Shown here piece after piece: positions 1 through 8,716 of a stretch of DNA of 64,000 nucleotides. The stretch comes from DAOQVR01 sp035341665 (GTDB lineage: Bacteria; Chloroflexota; Anaerolineae; JAAYZQ01), in the NCBI GenBank assembly GCA_035341665.1, contig DAOQVR010000005.1, positions 62,001 to 126,000 on the forward strand, given 5' to 3'. Position 1 is the stretch's first letter. Every line of letters begins with the position of its first letter. The position numbers and the translations under genes are program-made. The notes under the pieces are model-generated. The model did not search any database and had not been told where the DNA came from. It was given only the letters and a program-made list of their open reading frames with translations.

Positions 1-11
1 GTCCAGTCCAG

Positions 12-3000
12 ATGGAGTTCCACGTCTCCCGCCGGGCGCGGGATCGCTACCGCTTTGACGACAGCCTCTTTTCGCTGACGGGCAACGTCGTATTCGCCAA
101 CCTTCATGCCGCGCGCGTCTTTGCGCAGCGCATGAACGACCAGCGCGACTTGGCCCGCTACCCGGAGGCGGCCGTGCGCGCCGGCCAGATCAATGCCATG
201 GGCCTCATCGACGAGATCCTGCACGGCGCGGCCGCCCTCTACCGGCAGCAGGTCAATCCGGCCGCGATGCGCCAGGCGCTGGCGGCGTTGGAGGGCAAGC
301 TGGGCGCGTCAGTGGTCGATGCAGCGCTCCTGCGCTTCACGGAGGAGTTCCCTCCTCTGCCCGTCTATCGCAGGCAGCTGACGCCAGACGACTACCTGTT
401 CGGCACGACCGAGGGCGTGCCCAACCGCGAAATCCAGCTCGAGGAGATGCTGCTCCTCCGGCTGGCCAACGAGAACCCCGCCTTTGGCCCTTTTCGTGAG
501 CTGTTCGACGACACGGGGCTGGCCGCCGAGAGTGGCTACCGCCAGGTTGTCGCCGGGCTGGAGGCCTTCTTCAGGGGTGAGCCGGGGATGGGACCCGGAC
601 GCCAGAGCCTGATCGATCTCCTGCGCGCGCCGGCGCTGGCGTCGCCCCACTCGCTGGCCGGCCAGCTGGCCTTCCTGCACGCGCAGTGGGGTGTCATGCT
701 CGGCACCAACTTCCTTCGGCTGTTGAGCGGCCAGGACCTGATCCACGAGGAGGAGAAGCCCGTCTTTGGCGGCCCCGGCCCCATCCCCGTGGCCGAGTTT
801 GGGGCGCTGGCTTCCGAGCCGGTGCGCTTCAGCCCAGACCTGGACTGGATGCCGAGCCTGGTTCTGCTGGCCAAGAACACCTACGTCTGGCTGCACCAGC
901 TGTCGCAGCGCTATGGCCGGCCGGTCACTCGCCTGGACCAGGTGCCGGATGACGAGCTGGACACCATGGCGCGCTGGGGGTTCAACGGCCTGTGGCTGAT
1001 CGGGCTCTGGGAGCGGAGCCCCGCGTCGGCACGGATCAAACAGTTGTGTGGCAACCCCGAGGCGGTCGCGTCCGCCTATTCGCTCTACGACTATCGGGTG
1101 GCCCAGGACCTCGGCGGAGAGGAAGCGTTCGGTGACCTCAGGGCGCGTGCGTGGCAGCGAGGCATCCGCATGGCAAGCGACATGGTGCCCAATCACGTCG
1201 GCATCTTTTCGCGCTGGGTGATCGAGCACCCGGACTGGTTCGTGTCGCTTGACCAGTGCCCCTTTCCTTCCTACCGCTTTGACGGGCCCGACCTTTCGGG
1301 CGACGGCCGGGTGGGGATCTTTGTCGAGGACCACTACTACGACCGGACCGACGCCGCCGTGGTCTTCAAGCGGCTGGATCGCTGGACCGGCGAGGCGCGC
1401 TACATCTACCACGGCAACGACGGGACGTCGATGCCCTGGAACGACACCGCCCAGCTCAACTACCTCAACCCCGAGGTGCGCGAGGCGGTCATTCAGACCA
1501 TCCTGCACGTCGCGCGGCAGACGCCTGTCATCCGCTTTGACGCCGCGATGACGCTCACCAAGAAGCACTATCAGCGCCTCTGGTACCCCGAGCCAGGCAC
1601 GGGCGGTGCGATCCCCACCCGTGCCGAGCACGGCACGACCAAGGCCGCGTTCGACGCTGCCATGCCTGCCGAGTTCTGGCGCGAGGTGGTCGAGCGGGTG
1701 GCAGCAGAGGCGCCCGATACGCTGCTGCTCGCCGAGGCTTTCTGGCTGCTCGAGGGCTACTTTGTGCGGACCCTGGGCATGCACCGTGTCTACAACAGCG
1801 CCTTCATGCACATGCTGCGCGACGAGGACAATGCCAAGTATCGCATGGCGATCAAGAACACGCTCGAGTTCGACCCCGAGATATTGAAGCGCTACGTCAA
1901 CTTCATGAGCAACCCGGACGAAGAGACGGCGCTGGCGCAGTTCGGCAAGGGCGACAAGTACTTTGGCATCTGCACGGTGATGGCCACGCTGCCGGGGCTG
2001 CCGATGTTCGGGCACGGGCAGGTGGAGGGCCTGGCCGAGCGATATGGCATGGAGTACCGGCGAGCGTACCGCGATGAGGCGCCCGACCTTGATCTGGTGC
2101 ATCGCCACGAGCGGCAGGTCCTTCCGCTGCTACATCATCGGCCGCTCTTTGCCGGTGTGGAGCACTTTTGCCTCTATGACTTCGCTTCCGCGGGCGCAGA
2201 CGTCTGCGAGGACGTCTTTGCCTACTCCAACCGGCGGGGCTCGGAGCGGGCACTGGTGCTCTACCACAACCGCTTCGCCACGGCCCGTGGCTGGATCCGC
2301 ACCTCGGCACCGGTGGCCGAGAAGACTGGGCAGGGTGAACTGCGCGCCCTTGCGCAAAAGCCGCTCGGCGAGGCCCTTGGTCTTCGCCCTGATCCCAACG
2401 TCTACTGGATCTTCCAGGACGCGGTTTCCAGATTGGAGTACATCCGCTCCGGCCGAGACCTGTGCGAGCAGGGGCTTTATGCCGAGCTGGACGCATACCG
2501 CTGCCATGTCTTCCTCAACTGGCGCGACGTGCAGGACGATGCGCAGGGCTGCTACGCCCGGCTTGCATCCGCGCTTGGCGGGCGAGGCGTCCCCAGCATC
2601 GAGACGGCTCTCCGCGAGGTCGAGCTCCAGCCGGTCCATGTGCCCTACCGGGAGCTGGTGAACGCCGACACCTTGCGGAACCTGATCGGCGCGGCCTCTG
2701 CCCCGTCGCCTCCGAGGACGACGGCGGGGGGCGGTTTGGCCACGCTCCTCGACCAACTGGAGGGCAAGGCGCGCCACCTGGCGGAGGCGGCCAAGCGCTT
2801 CTCGGGCGGTGAAGGCGACGAGGCATCCATCGCAGCCGGCGTCCGGCGCGACCTGGAGGTCGCGCTGTGGCTTCTGTCCGGGACCTCTGTCTCAGCCGGC
2901 GCCCCGTCGCCGGCCTGCCGGGCGGTGGCGGGCGCGCTCCAAGGCGAGCAGCTCCCGAGCCTGGACCATGACCCGGCGGCCTGGGGGACGCTGCTGGGCT

Positions 3001-3518
3001 GGGCCGGCGCCCGCACTTTGGGCAGGGTCTTCTCCGATGCGGAGGTCCCAGCGCGGAGCCGAAGCTGGCTCGACGAGTGGATGCTGAATCAGCTGCTCGC
3101 CGGAGCCTTGTCCGACTTGGGTCTGGACGAAGGCCAGGCGCGGCAGACCACCGGCCTGGTAGGCATCCTGGTCGCGCACCAGGCGTGGGCGGGCAGGCCA
3201 GCCGGGCCAGGTCGCGCGCAGGCCCTGCCGCCCGCCTACCAGGTGCTCGATGCCTGGATGCAGGATGGCGACGTGCTGGGCTATCTGCGCGCCAACCGCT
3301 TCGAGGGCGTGCTTTGGTTCCACAGGGAGTCCTTCGACCGGCTGCTGGAGTGGATGCTGGCTGTCGCCGCCGTACAAGCGTGCGTCGCGCCGGCAGAGAA
3401 CGCGCGTGAGGCCGGGCGGCAAGCCGCCGCCAGCGCCGGCGTCATCCAAAGGCTGCGCGAAGCGGAAGAGCAATCGGGCTATCGCGTGGAGGCGCTCCTC
3501 AGTGCAGCCCGAAGGTAA
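12..3518 (+). CDS. Large GH13 alpha-amylase-family protein (N-terminus may lie outside window)
   Basis: A 1168-residue protein with a glycoside hydrolase family 13 barrel in its middle. The four GH13 regions are readable: DMVPNH (Asp390, Asn394, His395), IRFDAAM with Arg508 and the nucleophile Asp510, LLLAEAF with acid/base Glu575, and SNPDEET with Asp636. In region IV the usual NHD triplet reads NPD, so the subsite -1 histidine is proline. About 330 residues precede the barrel, and a helical C-terminal part of about 450 residues has no domain I recognise. There is no signal peptide, so a cytoplasmic alpha-glucan or trehalose/maltose-type substrate is likely, but specificity cannot be read. 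The frame is open back to base 3 and no ribosome site is visible before the ATG, so the true start may lie upstream. Family assignment is firm; activity is not. Confidence 0.8.
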   Translation: MEFHVSRRARDRYRFDDSLFSLTGNVVFANLHAARVFAQRMNDQRDLARYPEAAVRAGQINAMGLIDEILHGAAALYRQQVNPAAMRQALAALEGKLGASVVDAALLRFTEEFPPLPVYRRQLTPDDYLFGTTEGVPNREIQLEEMLLLRLANENPAFGPFRELFDDTGLAAESGYRQVVAGLEAFFRGEPGMGPGRQSLIDLLRAPALASPHSLAGQLAFLHAQWGVMLGTNFLRLLSGQDLIHEEEKPVFGGPGPIPVAEFGALASEPVRFSPDLDWMPSLVLLAKNTYVWLHQLSQRYGRPVTRLDQVPDDELDTMARWGFNGLWLIGLWERSPASARIKQLCGNPEAVASAYSLYDYRVAQDLGGEEAFGDLRARAWQRGIRMASDMVPNHVGIFSRWVIEHPDWFVSLDQCPFPSYRFDGPDLSGDGRVGIFVEDHYYDRTDAAVVFKRLDRWTGEARYIYHGNDGTSMPWNDTAQLNYLNPEVREAVIQTILHVARQTPVIRFDAAMTLTKKHYQRLWYPEPGTGGAIPTRAEHGTTKAAFDAAMPAEFWREVVERVAAEAPDTLLLAEAFWLLEGYFVRTLGMHRVYNSAFMHMLRDEDNAKYRMAIKNTLEFDPEILKRYVNFMSNPDEETALAQFGKGDKYFGICTVMATLPGLPMFGHGQVEGLAERYGMEYRRAYRDEAPDLDLVHRHERQVLPLLHHRPLFAGVEHFCLYDFASAGADVCEDVFAYSNRRGSERALVLYHNRFATARGWIRTSAPVAEKTGQGELRALAQKPLGEALGLRPDPNVYWIFQDAVSRLEYIRSGRDLCEQGLYAELDAYRCHVFLNWRDVQDDAQGCYARLASALGGRGVPSIETALREVELQPVHVPYRELVNADTLRNLIGAASAPSPPRTTAGGGLATLLDQLEGKARHLAEAAKRFSGGEGDEASIAAGVRRDLEVALWLLSGTSVSAGAPSPACRAVAGALQGEQLPSLDHDPAAWGTLLGWAGARTLGRVFSDAEVPARSRSWLDEWMLNQLLAGALSDLGLDEGQARQTTGLVGILVAHQAWAGRPAGPGRAQALPPAYQVLDAWMQDGDVLGYLRANRFEGVLWFHRESFDRLLEWMLAVAAVQACVAPAENAREAGRQAAASAGVIQRLREAEEQSGYRVEALLSAARR

Positions 3519-3641
3519 GGAGGGCTCGCGGCCCCAGCCGGTGGAGAGCCGCATGCCCATTGCCCTCTCGGCGCTTCAGGTCCTGCAGAGCGCTGGGTGC
3601 CCGCTGCACGAAACCCAACCAGAATCAGACCCGGAATGCCA

Positions 3642-3670
3642 TAGACAGGGCCGCGCAAATCGGCTAGAAT
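3642..3670 (+). promoter_or_regulatory. Candidate sigma-70 promoter in the 351-bp gap after the GH13 gene
   Basis: TAGACA and TAGAAT are separated by exactly 17 bp. It lies about 200 bp before the next plus-strand gene. Apart from this and a second promoter-like pair near 3800, I see no gene, RNA or repeat in 3519-3869. Confidence 0.45.
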
Positions 3671-3788
3671 GGGCGAAGCTACCGTAGTGGGCTGCGCGAT
3701 CCAGGGCTCGGGGGAATTCTGGATCGCGCTGCTTTTCCTCGTGCATGTGCCCGCACACAACGTGAGCCCAACTGCCTCGGACTCTCCA

Positions 3789-3817
3789 TAGACCCACCTG
3801 CTCAGGTCTGGTATAGT
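3789..3817 (+). promoter_or_regulatory. Second candidate promoter, proximal to the secreted-protein gene
   Basis: TAGACC, 17 bp, TATAGT. Transcription would begin near 3824, giving a leader of about 46 nt before the ATG at 3870. It is weaker than the upstream pair, and the two could be tandem promoters of one gene. Confidence 0.4.
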
Positions 3818-3869
3818 TGTGCGGATGGTCTCGGAGGCGAGCTCGCCGCCGCATCTTCGGAGAACACGC

Positions 3870-5303
3870 ATGACCGACCGGAGTCGCTGCCTGACCTCGG
3901 CCCTGATAGCCCTCTTGCTGGTCGCAGCCGGCAACCACGTCGCGGTGGGGCAGGAGCAAGCCGTTCTCCCTGAGCCGGCCGCGGCCGGCTTGCCTGATTG
4001 GCTGGAGGCGCGCGGCCTGAGCCTGGCTGCGTTGGTCGGGCAGGTCCCCGAGGAGCTCCTCCACGGCACCATCCTCTCTTACGGGAGCGACACCGGTATC
4101 GTCGTCTACGAATCGGGCGTGCGGACCGGCAGTCAAGTCGTGGTGACGGCTACAATCTATCCCCGCGTCTATGAGCGCAGTTGGGCACCCAACGGTCAGT
4201 ACACCCAGTTCGCCTGCCTCGGGCAGAAGCCGATCTTTGATCATCTGGGCGGGGCCGCGCCGGAGGCGATCCTGCGCGTGCGCACCGCTGCCGGCGTCGA
4301 CGTCACAGGCGAAATCCAGTACATGTTCGTGGAGCGAACGGGGACGGGCCAGCCTCTGCGGAGCTCTCTCTACTTCAACCGCTACCCGGAGGATGCCTAC
4401 GGGCCCTGGCTGCCCCATCCGCTCCCCATGCAGCCCGATGGGCTGCACATCCCTCCCAACAGCGGGTGCCGGATCCAGGTCCCCGGCAAGGACTATTACC
4501 CCCTTACAGGGGTCTTTACGATTCCAGAGATACCGGACGCCGCAGCCACGGTCGTCTCCACGCAGCTCGCCGCCTTTCAGTCCTACATCGGGCCGGGGGA
4601 GGTCGGCATCTTTGCCCCGCTGATGCAGCAGCTGCGCAGCCGCTATCCCGATCGCCATGGCCGGATCGCGCTGGAGATACCGTCCGGAGCGACCCACTTT
4701 CTGCTCCGGTTCCCGGCCATGCCTGCCGATCCCTTTGCCGACCAGGATGAGGGCAGCCTCCGCAACGCAGCCCGGCCGACGGGGGGCACGTACCGTTTCA
4801 GCAAAGACGGTTTCCTGTCGGCCAACATGACCAACTCGGCCGCCTTTCCGCTCCGCGCCTCCTGGCGGGACCAAGATCAGGCGCGTGGTTCCGAGTTCCT
4901 GCCGCTGATGGAGCATCCCGGCGAGATGGCGCCCCCGGAGCACATCGTCCCCTCCGGAGTGGCGTACCACAGCTGCTTCACGCGTGGGGACTGCTCGACC
5001 GCGATCCTGGAGCAGATTCACAGCGCCGTCATGCCGATGGAAATCGTCTACCTGTCGGTTGACCATCCGGCAGCTGGGGAATGGGTGCCGGTGAAGCAGG
5101 CCGGACCCGCCTGGGCACCCGGTGCAGGCGGCCTGGACTCGAAAGCCGCAGGGATCGTGGAGCCGGCCCGCCTCCTGGTCGTAGACGATGCTGTCTACTT
5201 CCCCCTCGCCCTCTTCACCGCCGAAGGGCCTCCGCCGCAACACTGCCCCAGCGGCTGGTTTGACGCGCTGGGGCAGATGCTGGACTACTACGCCTGTCCC
5301 TAG
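3870..5303 (+). CDS. Secreted protein of unknown function
   Basis: 477 residues. I chose the ATG at 3870 rather than the one 51 bases upstream because a GGAG ribosome site lies about 7 bases before it and the protein then opens with a good signal peptide (TDRSRC, a hydrophobic run LIALLLVAAG, cleavage near VAVGQEQ). The mature part looks beta-rich, with paired cysteines such as SCFTRGDC and a C-terminal Cys (YYACP) that suggest disulfides in an exported protein. I see no membrane anchor, catalytic motif or repeat and recognise no family. It converges with the zinc-ribbon operon: the stop codons are only 7 bp apart, so the two transcripts may interfere. Confidence 0.75.
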   Translation: MTDRSRCLTSALIALLLVAAGNHVAVGQEQAVLPEPAAAGLPDWLEARGLSLAALVGQVPEELLHGTILSYGSDTGIVVYESGVRTGSQVVVTATIYPRVYERSWAPNGQYTQFACLGQKPIFDHLGGAAPEAILRVRTAAGVDVTGEIQYMFVERTGTGQPLRSSLYFNRYPEDAYGPWLPHPLPMQPDGLHIPPNSGCRIQVPGKDYYPLTGVFTIPEIPDAAATVVSTQLAAFQSYIGPGEVGIFAPLMQQLRSRYPDRHGRIALEIPSGATHFLLRFPAMPADPFADQDEGSLRNAARPTGGTYRFSKDGFLSANMTNSAAFPLRASWRDQDQARGSEFLPLMEHPGEMAPPEHIVPSGVAYHSCFTRGDCSTAILEQIHSAVMPMEIVYLSVDHPAAGEWVPVKQAGPAWAPGAGGLDSKAAGIVEPARLLVVDDAVYFPLALFTAEGPPPQHCPSGWFDALGQMLDYYACP

Positions 5304-5310
5304 CGGTCTC

Positions 5311-5682
5311 TCACCAGGTGACCTGGAGCCAACCGGCCGCGTAGGCTGCGAGTGCGGCGACGGCGATCAGGAGCACCAGTGCCAGCAGGGTCCACAGGCA
5401 GGCCTTGGCGCGCCGGCGAGGCCTGGGCTTGGGCTCGCTCCGCCGCGCCGGTGCCGACGCTTCCGGCAGCGGGCTGAGCGGCTCGGCCACCTGTGCAGCC
5501 GTTGCCGGCGCCCCCACCGGGCTGCCGCATGACTCGCAAAAGCGCACCCCCTGTGGCAGCCTGGCACCGCACTGCTCGCAGAATCTGGCCTGCGCAACAG
5601 GCTGCCCGCACTCAGTACAGAACTTGAGCCCGGGCGTCAACTCGGTGCCGCAGTGCTCGCATCGGTTCATGCCTTCCGTCAT
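5311..5682 (-). CDS. Small double zinc-ribbon protein with C-terminal membrane anchor
   Basis: 123 residues, last gene of the five-gene minus-strand operon. Two CxxC...CxxC ribbons sit at the N-terminus (CEHCGTEL with CTECG; CEQCGARL with CESCG), like the double zinc-ribbon (DZR) family. A Pro/Ala-rich linker and an RRRAK basic stretch follow, then one membrane segment (LLALVLLIAVAALAAYAAG) near the C-terminus: a tail-anchored protein with ribbons inside the cell. Its ribosome site AAGGAGG overlaps the TAA stop of the upstream gene (gap 12 bp), so translation is probably coupled. An alternative start is the Met four codons later. The function is unknown; the ribbons match those of the three other ribbon proteins of the operon, which suggests a shared partner or scaffold. 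Confidence 0.8.
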   Translation of the reverse strand: MTEGMNRCEHCGTELTPGLKFCTECGQPVAQARFCEQCGARLPQGVRFCESCGSPVGAPATAAQVAEPLSPLPEASAPARRSEPKPRPRRRAKACLWTLLALVLLIAVAALAAYAAGWLQVTW

Positions 5683-5694
5683 TCTCCTGCCTCC

Positions 5695-8616
5695 TTACCG
5701 AACCATGTCCCCGAGCACCGTCTTGAGTGCCCTGCGCGCGCTCTCCTCCGCCCCGCCCTGCAGCCCGAACCGCAGCCTGGACGTCGAGGTTCGGATCTCC
5801 AGCCATTCCGACGTGTTGTCATCGGCGTCCGTGTCCGAGCCGGACCGTATCTCACGCACCTGCTGGAGCGGCAGGGAAAAACTGTCCGGGTCCTGCGCCA
5901 AGATCGACTCGAGCTCCATCTCCCGGTAGCGGTCGCAGATGTACTGCCTCGCGCCGGCGGAAGCAGCCCACTGGTGCATGAAGCCCTTCCCCTGATCGCG
6001 CACTGCCTGCTTGGCCCCCGCGGCCGCGTCGCTTATCGTCTTGGTCGTCACCCGGGCCAAAACCAGCCGCCGTTGCGTCACGATCAGGTTGTACTCCCAA
6101 AAGTTGAGCGGCCCCTTGCGCAACGAGAGCGTGGGCACCACAGCCATGATCGACTCGCCGGGCTGGGCAGCAGGCGGCGCGACATGCACCCTCTCCGGCT
6201 CTGCCTGAACGACCGGTGAGACGGCGGGCACGCTATCGACCGGTGGAGGAGGGTCGGCCCGCATGTGCGCCAGCGGGCTGCCGCAGTTCCCGCAGAAGCG
6301 CACGCCGGGTGGGGCCGGCTGCCCACAGCCGGGGCAGGCGGGCGGCTCCTGCGGCACCGCTGCACCGCAGCTGCCGCAGAACTTGATGCCCGGCTTGAGC
6401 GGACTGCTGCATGCCGGGCAGACACGCCGCTCGGCAGGCGCAGCAGGCAGGGGCTGGGCTACCGCCACCGGGGTCGGCAACCGTTCGACCTTGCCGCGCC
6501 TGTGCGACCGCCGGACAAGCACCACGGCACCCAGGGCTGCGGCCAGGAGACCGGCGCCGGCTGCCGCAGGTCCCAGGGGAGAGGGCTTGCTGACCTTGGT
6601 GGAGAGCACCGGCGAGAGGGCCACGCCGTTCAGCAATGCCTGCCCGCCCTCGCCAGACACGACGAACTGGTCACCCGGCTGCAGGATGAGCTCATAGTCC
6701 TCGGCCCGCCCGGTCTTGGGGTCGTACGTCGCCACGAGGGCAGGGCCCGATCCGGTGGCCGTCAGCTGCATGAGAGCCACCTTGAAGAGCGGCTGCACGA
6801 TCAGCCCGGTCGTGCCGTCCTCCTCAGGGAAAGACTCGAACAGCACCCAGGGAGTGTTGCCGTCGAATTCCCGCGTTGCTTCGTCATAGGCGAACCACTC
6901 TCCATTCATCCCATCGACGCGCAGCGAGAGGGGGCACTTCTTGTTGACGTGCATTCCGATGTCGGTCTCCTCACCGGAAGCGTCTGAGCCGACGATACGG
7001 CCCTCCTTGACTCGGAGCTTCTTCGGCGTCTTCTCGGAAACCAGGCGACGAAGCTCCGCCCCCACTTTGAGAGCCCAGTAGTTGATGCACTGCTTATCCA
7101 CGTCGGGCGGCCTGTTCTCCTCGACCGACCGCTTGGCCTCCTCGAGGGCGATGGCAAGGTCACCCAGCGGCCCGCCCAGACCGCTGCGCGGGTAGTCGTT
7201 CTTGCGCAGCTTTTCGAGCATTGCAGAGTAGGTCTTGTCTTCGCCGAGCTGGTCCTTCAGAGCAAGCACCACATCGGCCGCAAAGAAACTGGCCTTGCCT
7301 TTTCCGTCGACGTATTCAAGGGCCGCCAGGCCAAAGAGATGGTACCAGACTCCCTGTTGGTCCGTCCCGATCTCGCGATAGGGGTTCAGGGATTTCTCCT
7401 TGCCCGTCTGTGTCTTCCAGGTCCAGTCCGTACTGGCATAGCCCTGTTGGTTGCGGAGCGGAGCCAGGATCCCTTCCTGCTCGACGAACTTCTTGTTCGA
7501 GGTCGACTTTTGCTGACGGTAGGTGGCGCCGTGACAGGTGATCAAGGCATCGCGCAGGTTGCCGTCGTTGAGCTTGAGGCTCAACTGCAGGAGATCCCCG
7601 GGCGACATGCGGTAGTTGGGATCTGTTGCCTGCTTCTGGCTGGCGAACTCGCGCGCAGCCTCCTGCAGCGCTGCGCCACGCCCCTGGAACCCCGGAAGCG
7701 TGGTCTTGGACTGGAACGTACTCGCCACCGCATAGGTGTCCAGATCGTTGATGCCATCGTTGAGGATTTTGGACCCGTCTTCTCGGATGGGAGTCTCCGG
7801 GTCCTCCAGATAACGATTGACCCCGTTCAGCATGTCCCTGACGAGCCCGTCCCTATCGTAGTTCAGCGTCGGCGCCCCGGTGTAGAAGTTGGCAAAGTCC
7901 TGGTCGGTGTAGAACGGGAGTGGGATGTCGCAGGGGAAGTTGGGCTTCTCTGAAGGGGGTAGCGGCGTCGGAACGGGGGTGGCTGTCGGCGTGGGTGTGA
8001 GGGTCGGCCCCGGAGTGGCCCAAAAGTCCTCGCCCACCCAGCCGGTGCCAGTGATGCTAATCCCCTCGTACTGCCCCCCGTTCATGCCCGTCTGGACCAC
8101 AAAGCAGACGCGGTCATTCCCGGGCTGGACCTCGTAGCTGAAGCTAAAGGGCATCTCTGCCTCGTACGGGCCGCCCACCAGCCCGTTCACATCCAGCATA
8201 TCTGGCGGGGGCCAGGTCCGCTTCTCGATGTTCTCGCACGTATAGTCAGTGCCCAAGCTCGCCCTCATGCTGGGAAGGGTGACGTTGGTGCTGCGCAGGA
8301 CATTGTGCGCCGTTCCCTGGACGGTCACGGTCCTGGCCGTCAGGAAGCCGCTGGAACTGTGACGGCCATATCCCTCGTAGGAGACACCCCCCAGCTCCAT
8401 GCCCGTGGCTGTGACCTCGAGCCACAGCCCCGATTCCTCTGTGCCCAACACCACGTGGTTCCCGTCGCCTGCCCTGGGAGCCAGCGCCGCCTCGTGCGCG
8501 CTCGACGGGGGAGGAGTGGCCCAACCCGGAACCAGGAGCCCTGCGATTAGGAGGGTCAGGGCAAGCTTCCTTACTCGGACAGCGCATTTGCCTCGTTGCA
8601 GTCGCATCGCGTTCAT
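5695..8616 (-). CDS. Type I membrane protein: ectodomain, double zinc ribbon and PH-like C-terminal domain
   Basis: 973 residues from the ATG at 8616 (Met4 at 8607 is an alternative with AGGGG upstream). In order: signal peptide (to about residue 40); an ectodomain (41-195) with ESGLWLEV, WPPPDML and SFSYEVQPG, related to the first protein of the operon; a Thr-Pro linker (TPTPTATPVPTP); an unknown domain (230-550); a membrane-proximal domain starting CPLSLRVDG (561); a membrane helix (681-702) followed by RRSHRRGK, so the rest is inside; two zinc ribbons (Cys733-750 and 761-778); and a final 150-residue domain (SIMAVVPTLSLRKG onward) that looks PH-like. The topology suggests an envelope sensor or scaffold. 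The longer ORF reaching 9081 runs through the neighbouring gene and is rejected. A separate promoter precedes this gene. Confidence 0.8.
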   Translation of the reverse strand: MNAMRLQRGKCAVRVRKLALTLLIAGLLVPGWATPPPSSAHEAALAPRAGDGNHVVLGTEESGLWLEVTATGMELGGVSYEGYGRHSSSGFLTARTVTVQGTAHNVLRSTNVTLPSMRASLGTDYTCENIEKRTWPPPDMLDVNGLVGGPYEAEMPFSFSYEVQPGNDRVCFVVQTGMNGGQYEGISITGTGWVGEDFWATPGPTLTPTPTATPVPTPLPPSEKPNFPCDIPLPFYTDQDFANFYTGAPTLNYDRDGLVRDMLNGVNRYLEDPETPIREDGSKILNDGINDLDTYAVASTFQSKTTLPGFQGRGAALQEAAREFASQKQATDPNYRMSPGDLLQLSLKLNDGNLRDALITCHGATYRQQKSTSNKKFVEQEGILAPLRNQQGYASTDWTWKTQTGKEKSLNPYREIGTDQQGVWYHLFGLAALEYVDGKGKASFFAADVVLALKDQLGEDKTYSAMLEKLRKNDYPRSGLGGPLGDLAIALEEAKRSVEENRPPDVDKQCINYWALKVGAELRRLVSEKTPKKLRVKEGRIVGSDASGEETDIGMHVNKKCPLSLRVDGMNGEWFAYDEATREFDGNTPWVLFESFPEEDGTTGLIVQPLFKVALMQLTATGSGPALVATYDPKTGRAEDYELILQPGDQFVVSGEGGQALLNGVALSPVLSTKVSKPSPLGPAAAGAGLLAAALGAVVLVRRSHRRGKVERLPTPVAVAQPLPAAPAERRVCPACSSPLKPGIKFCGSCGAAVPQEPPACPGCGQPAPPGVRFCGNCGSPLAHMRADPPPPVDSVPAVSPVVQAEPERVHVAPPAAQPGESIMAVVPTLSLRKGPLNFWEYNLIVTQRRLVLARVTTKTISDAAAGAKQAVRDQGKGFMHQWAASAGARQYICDRYREMELESILAQDPDSFSLPLQQVREIRSGSDTDADDNTSEWLEIRTSTSRLRFGLQGGAEESARRALKTVLGDMVR

Positions 8617-8645
8617 CCCCTGCTTTCTCGGGATCGATTGCACCG

Positions 8646-8673
8646 ATTCTACGCCAACGCTGCCGCCTGTCAA
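8646..8673 (-). promoter_or_regulatory. Internal promoter in the zinc-ribbon operon
   Basis: On the minus strand TTGACA and TAGAAT are separated by 16 bp inside the 100-bp gap before the 973-residue protein. The hexamers and spacing match the promoter at the head of the operon (14759-14786), so the distal two genes can be made independently but probably by the same holoenzyme. Confidence 0.65.
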
Positions 8674-8716
8674 GCCGCGCGTCCGGCACACGTTCGGGAC
8701 AGAGCGGCGCATAGGC

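Noticed and set aside
309..2108. 599-codon open frame antisense to the GH13 gene
   Set aside because: Its translation is rich in His/Arg/Gln and low-complexity, with no domain, while the opposite strand encodes intact GH13 motifs; high GC content keeps antisense frames open.
3576..5243. 555-codon minus-strand frame over the secreted-protein gene
   Set aside because: No ribosome site, no recognisable domain, and the plus strand has a signal peptide, ribosome site and promoters.
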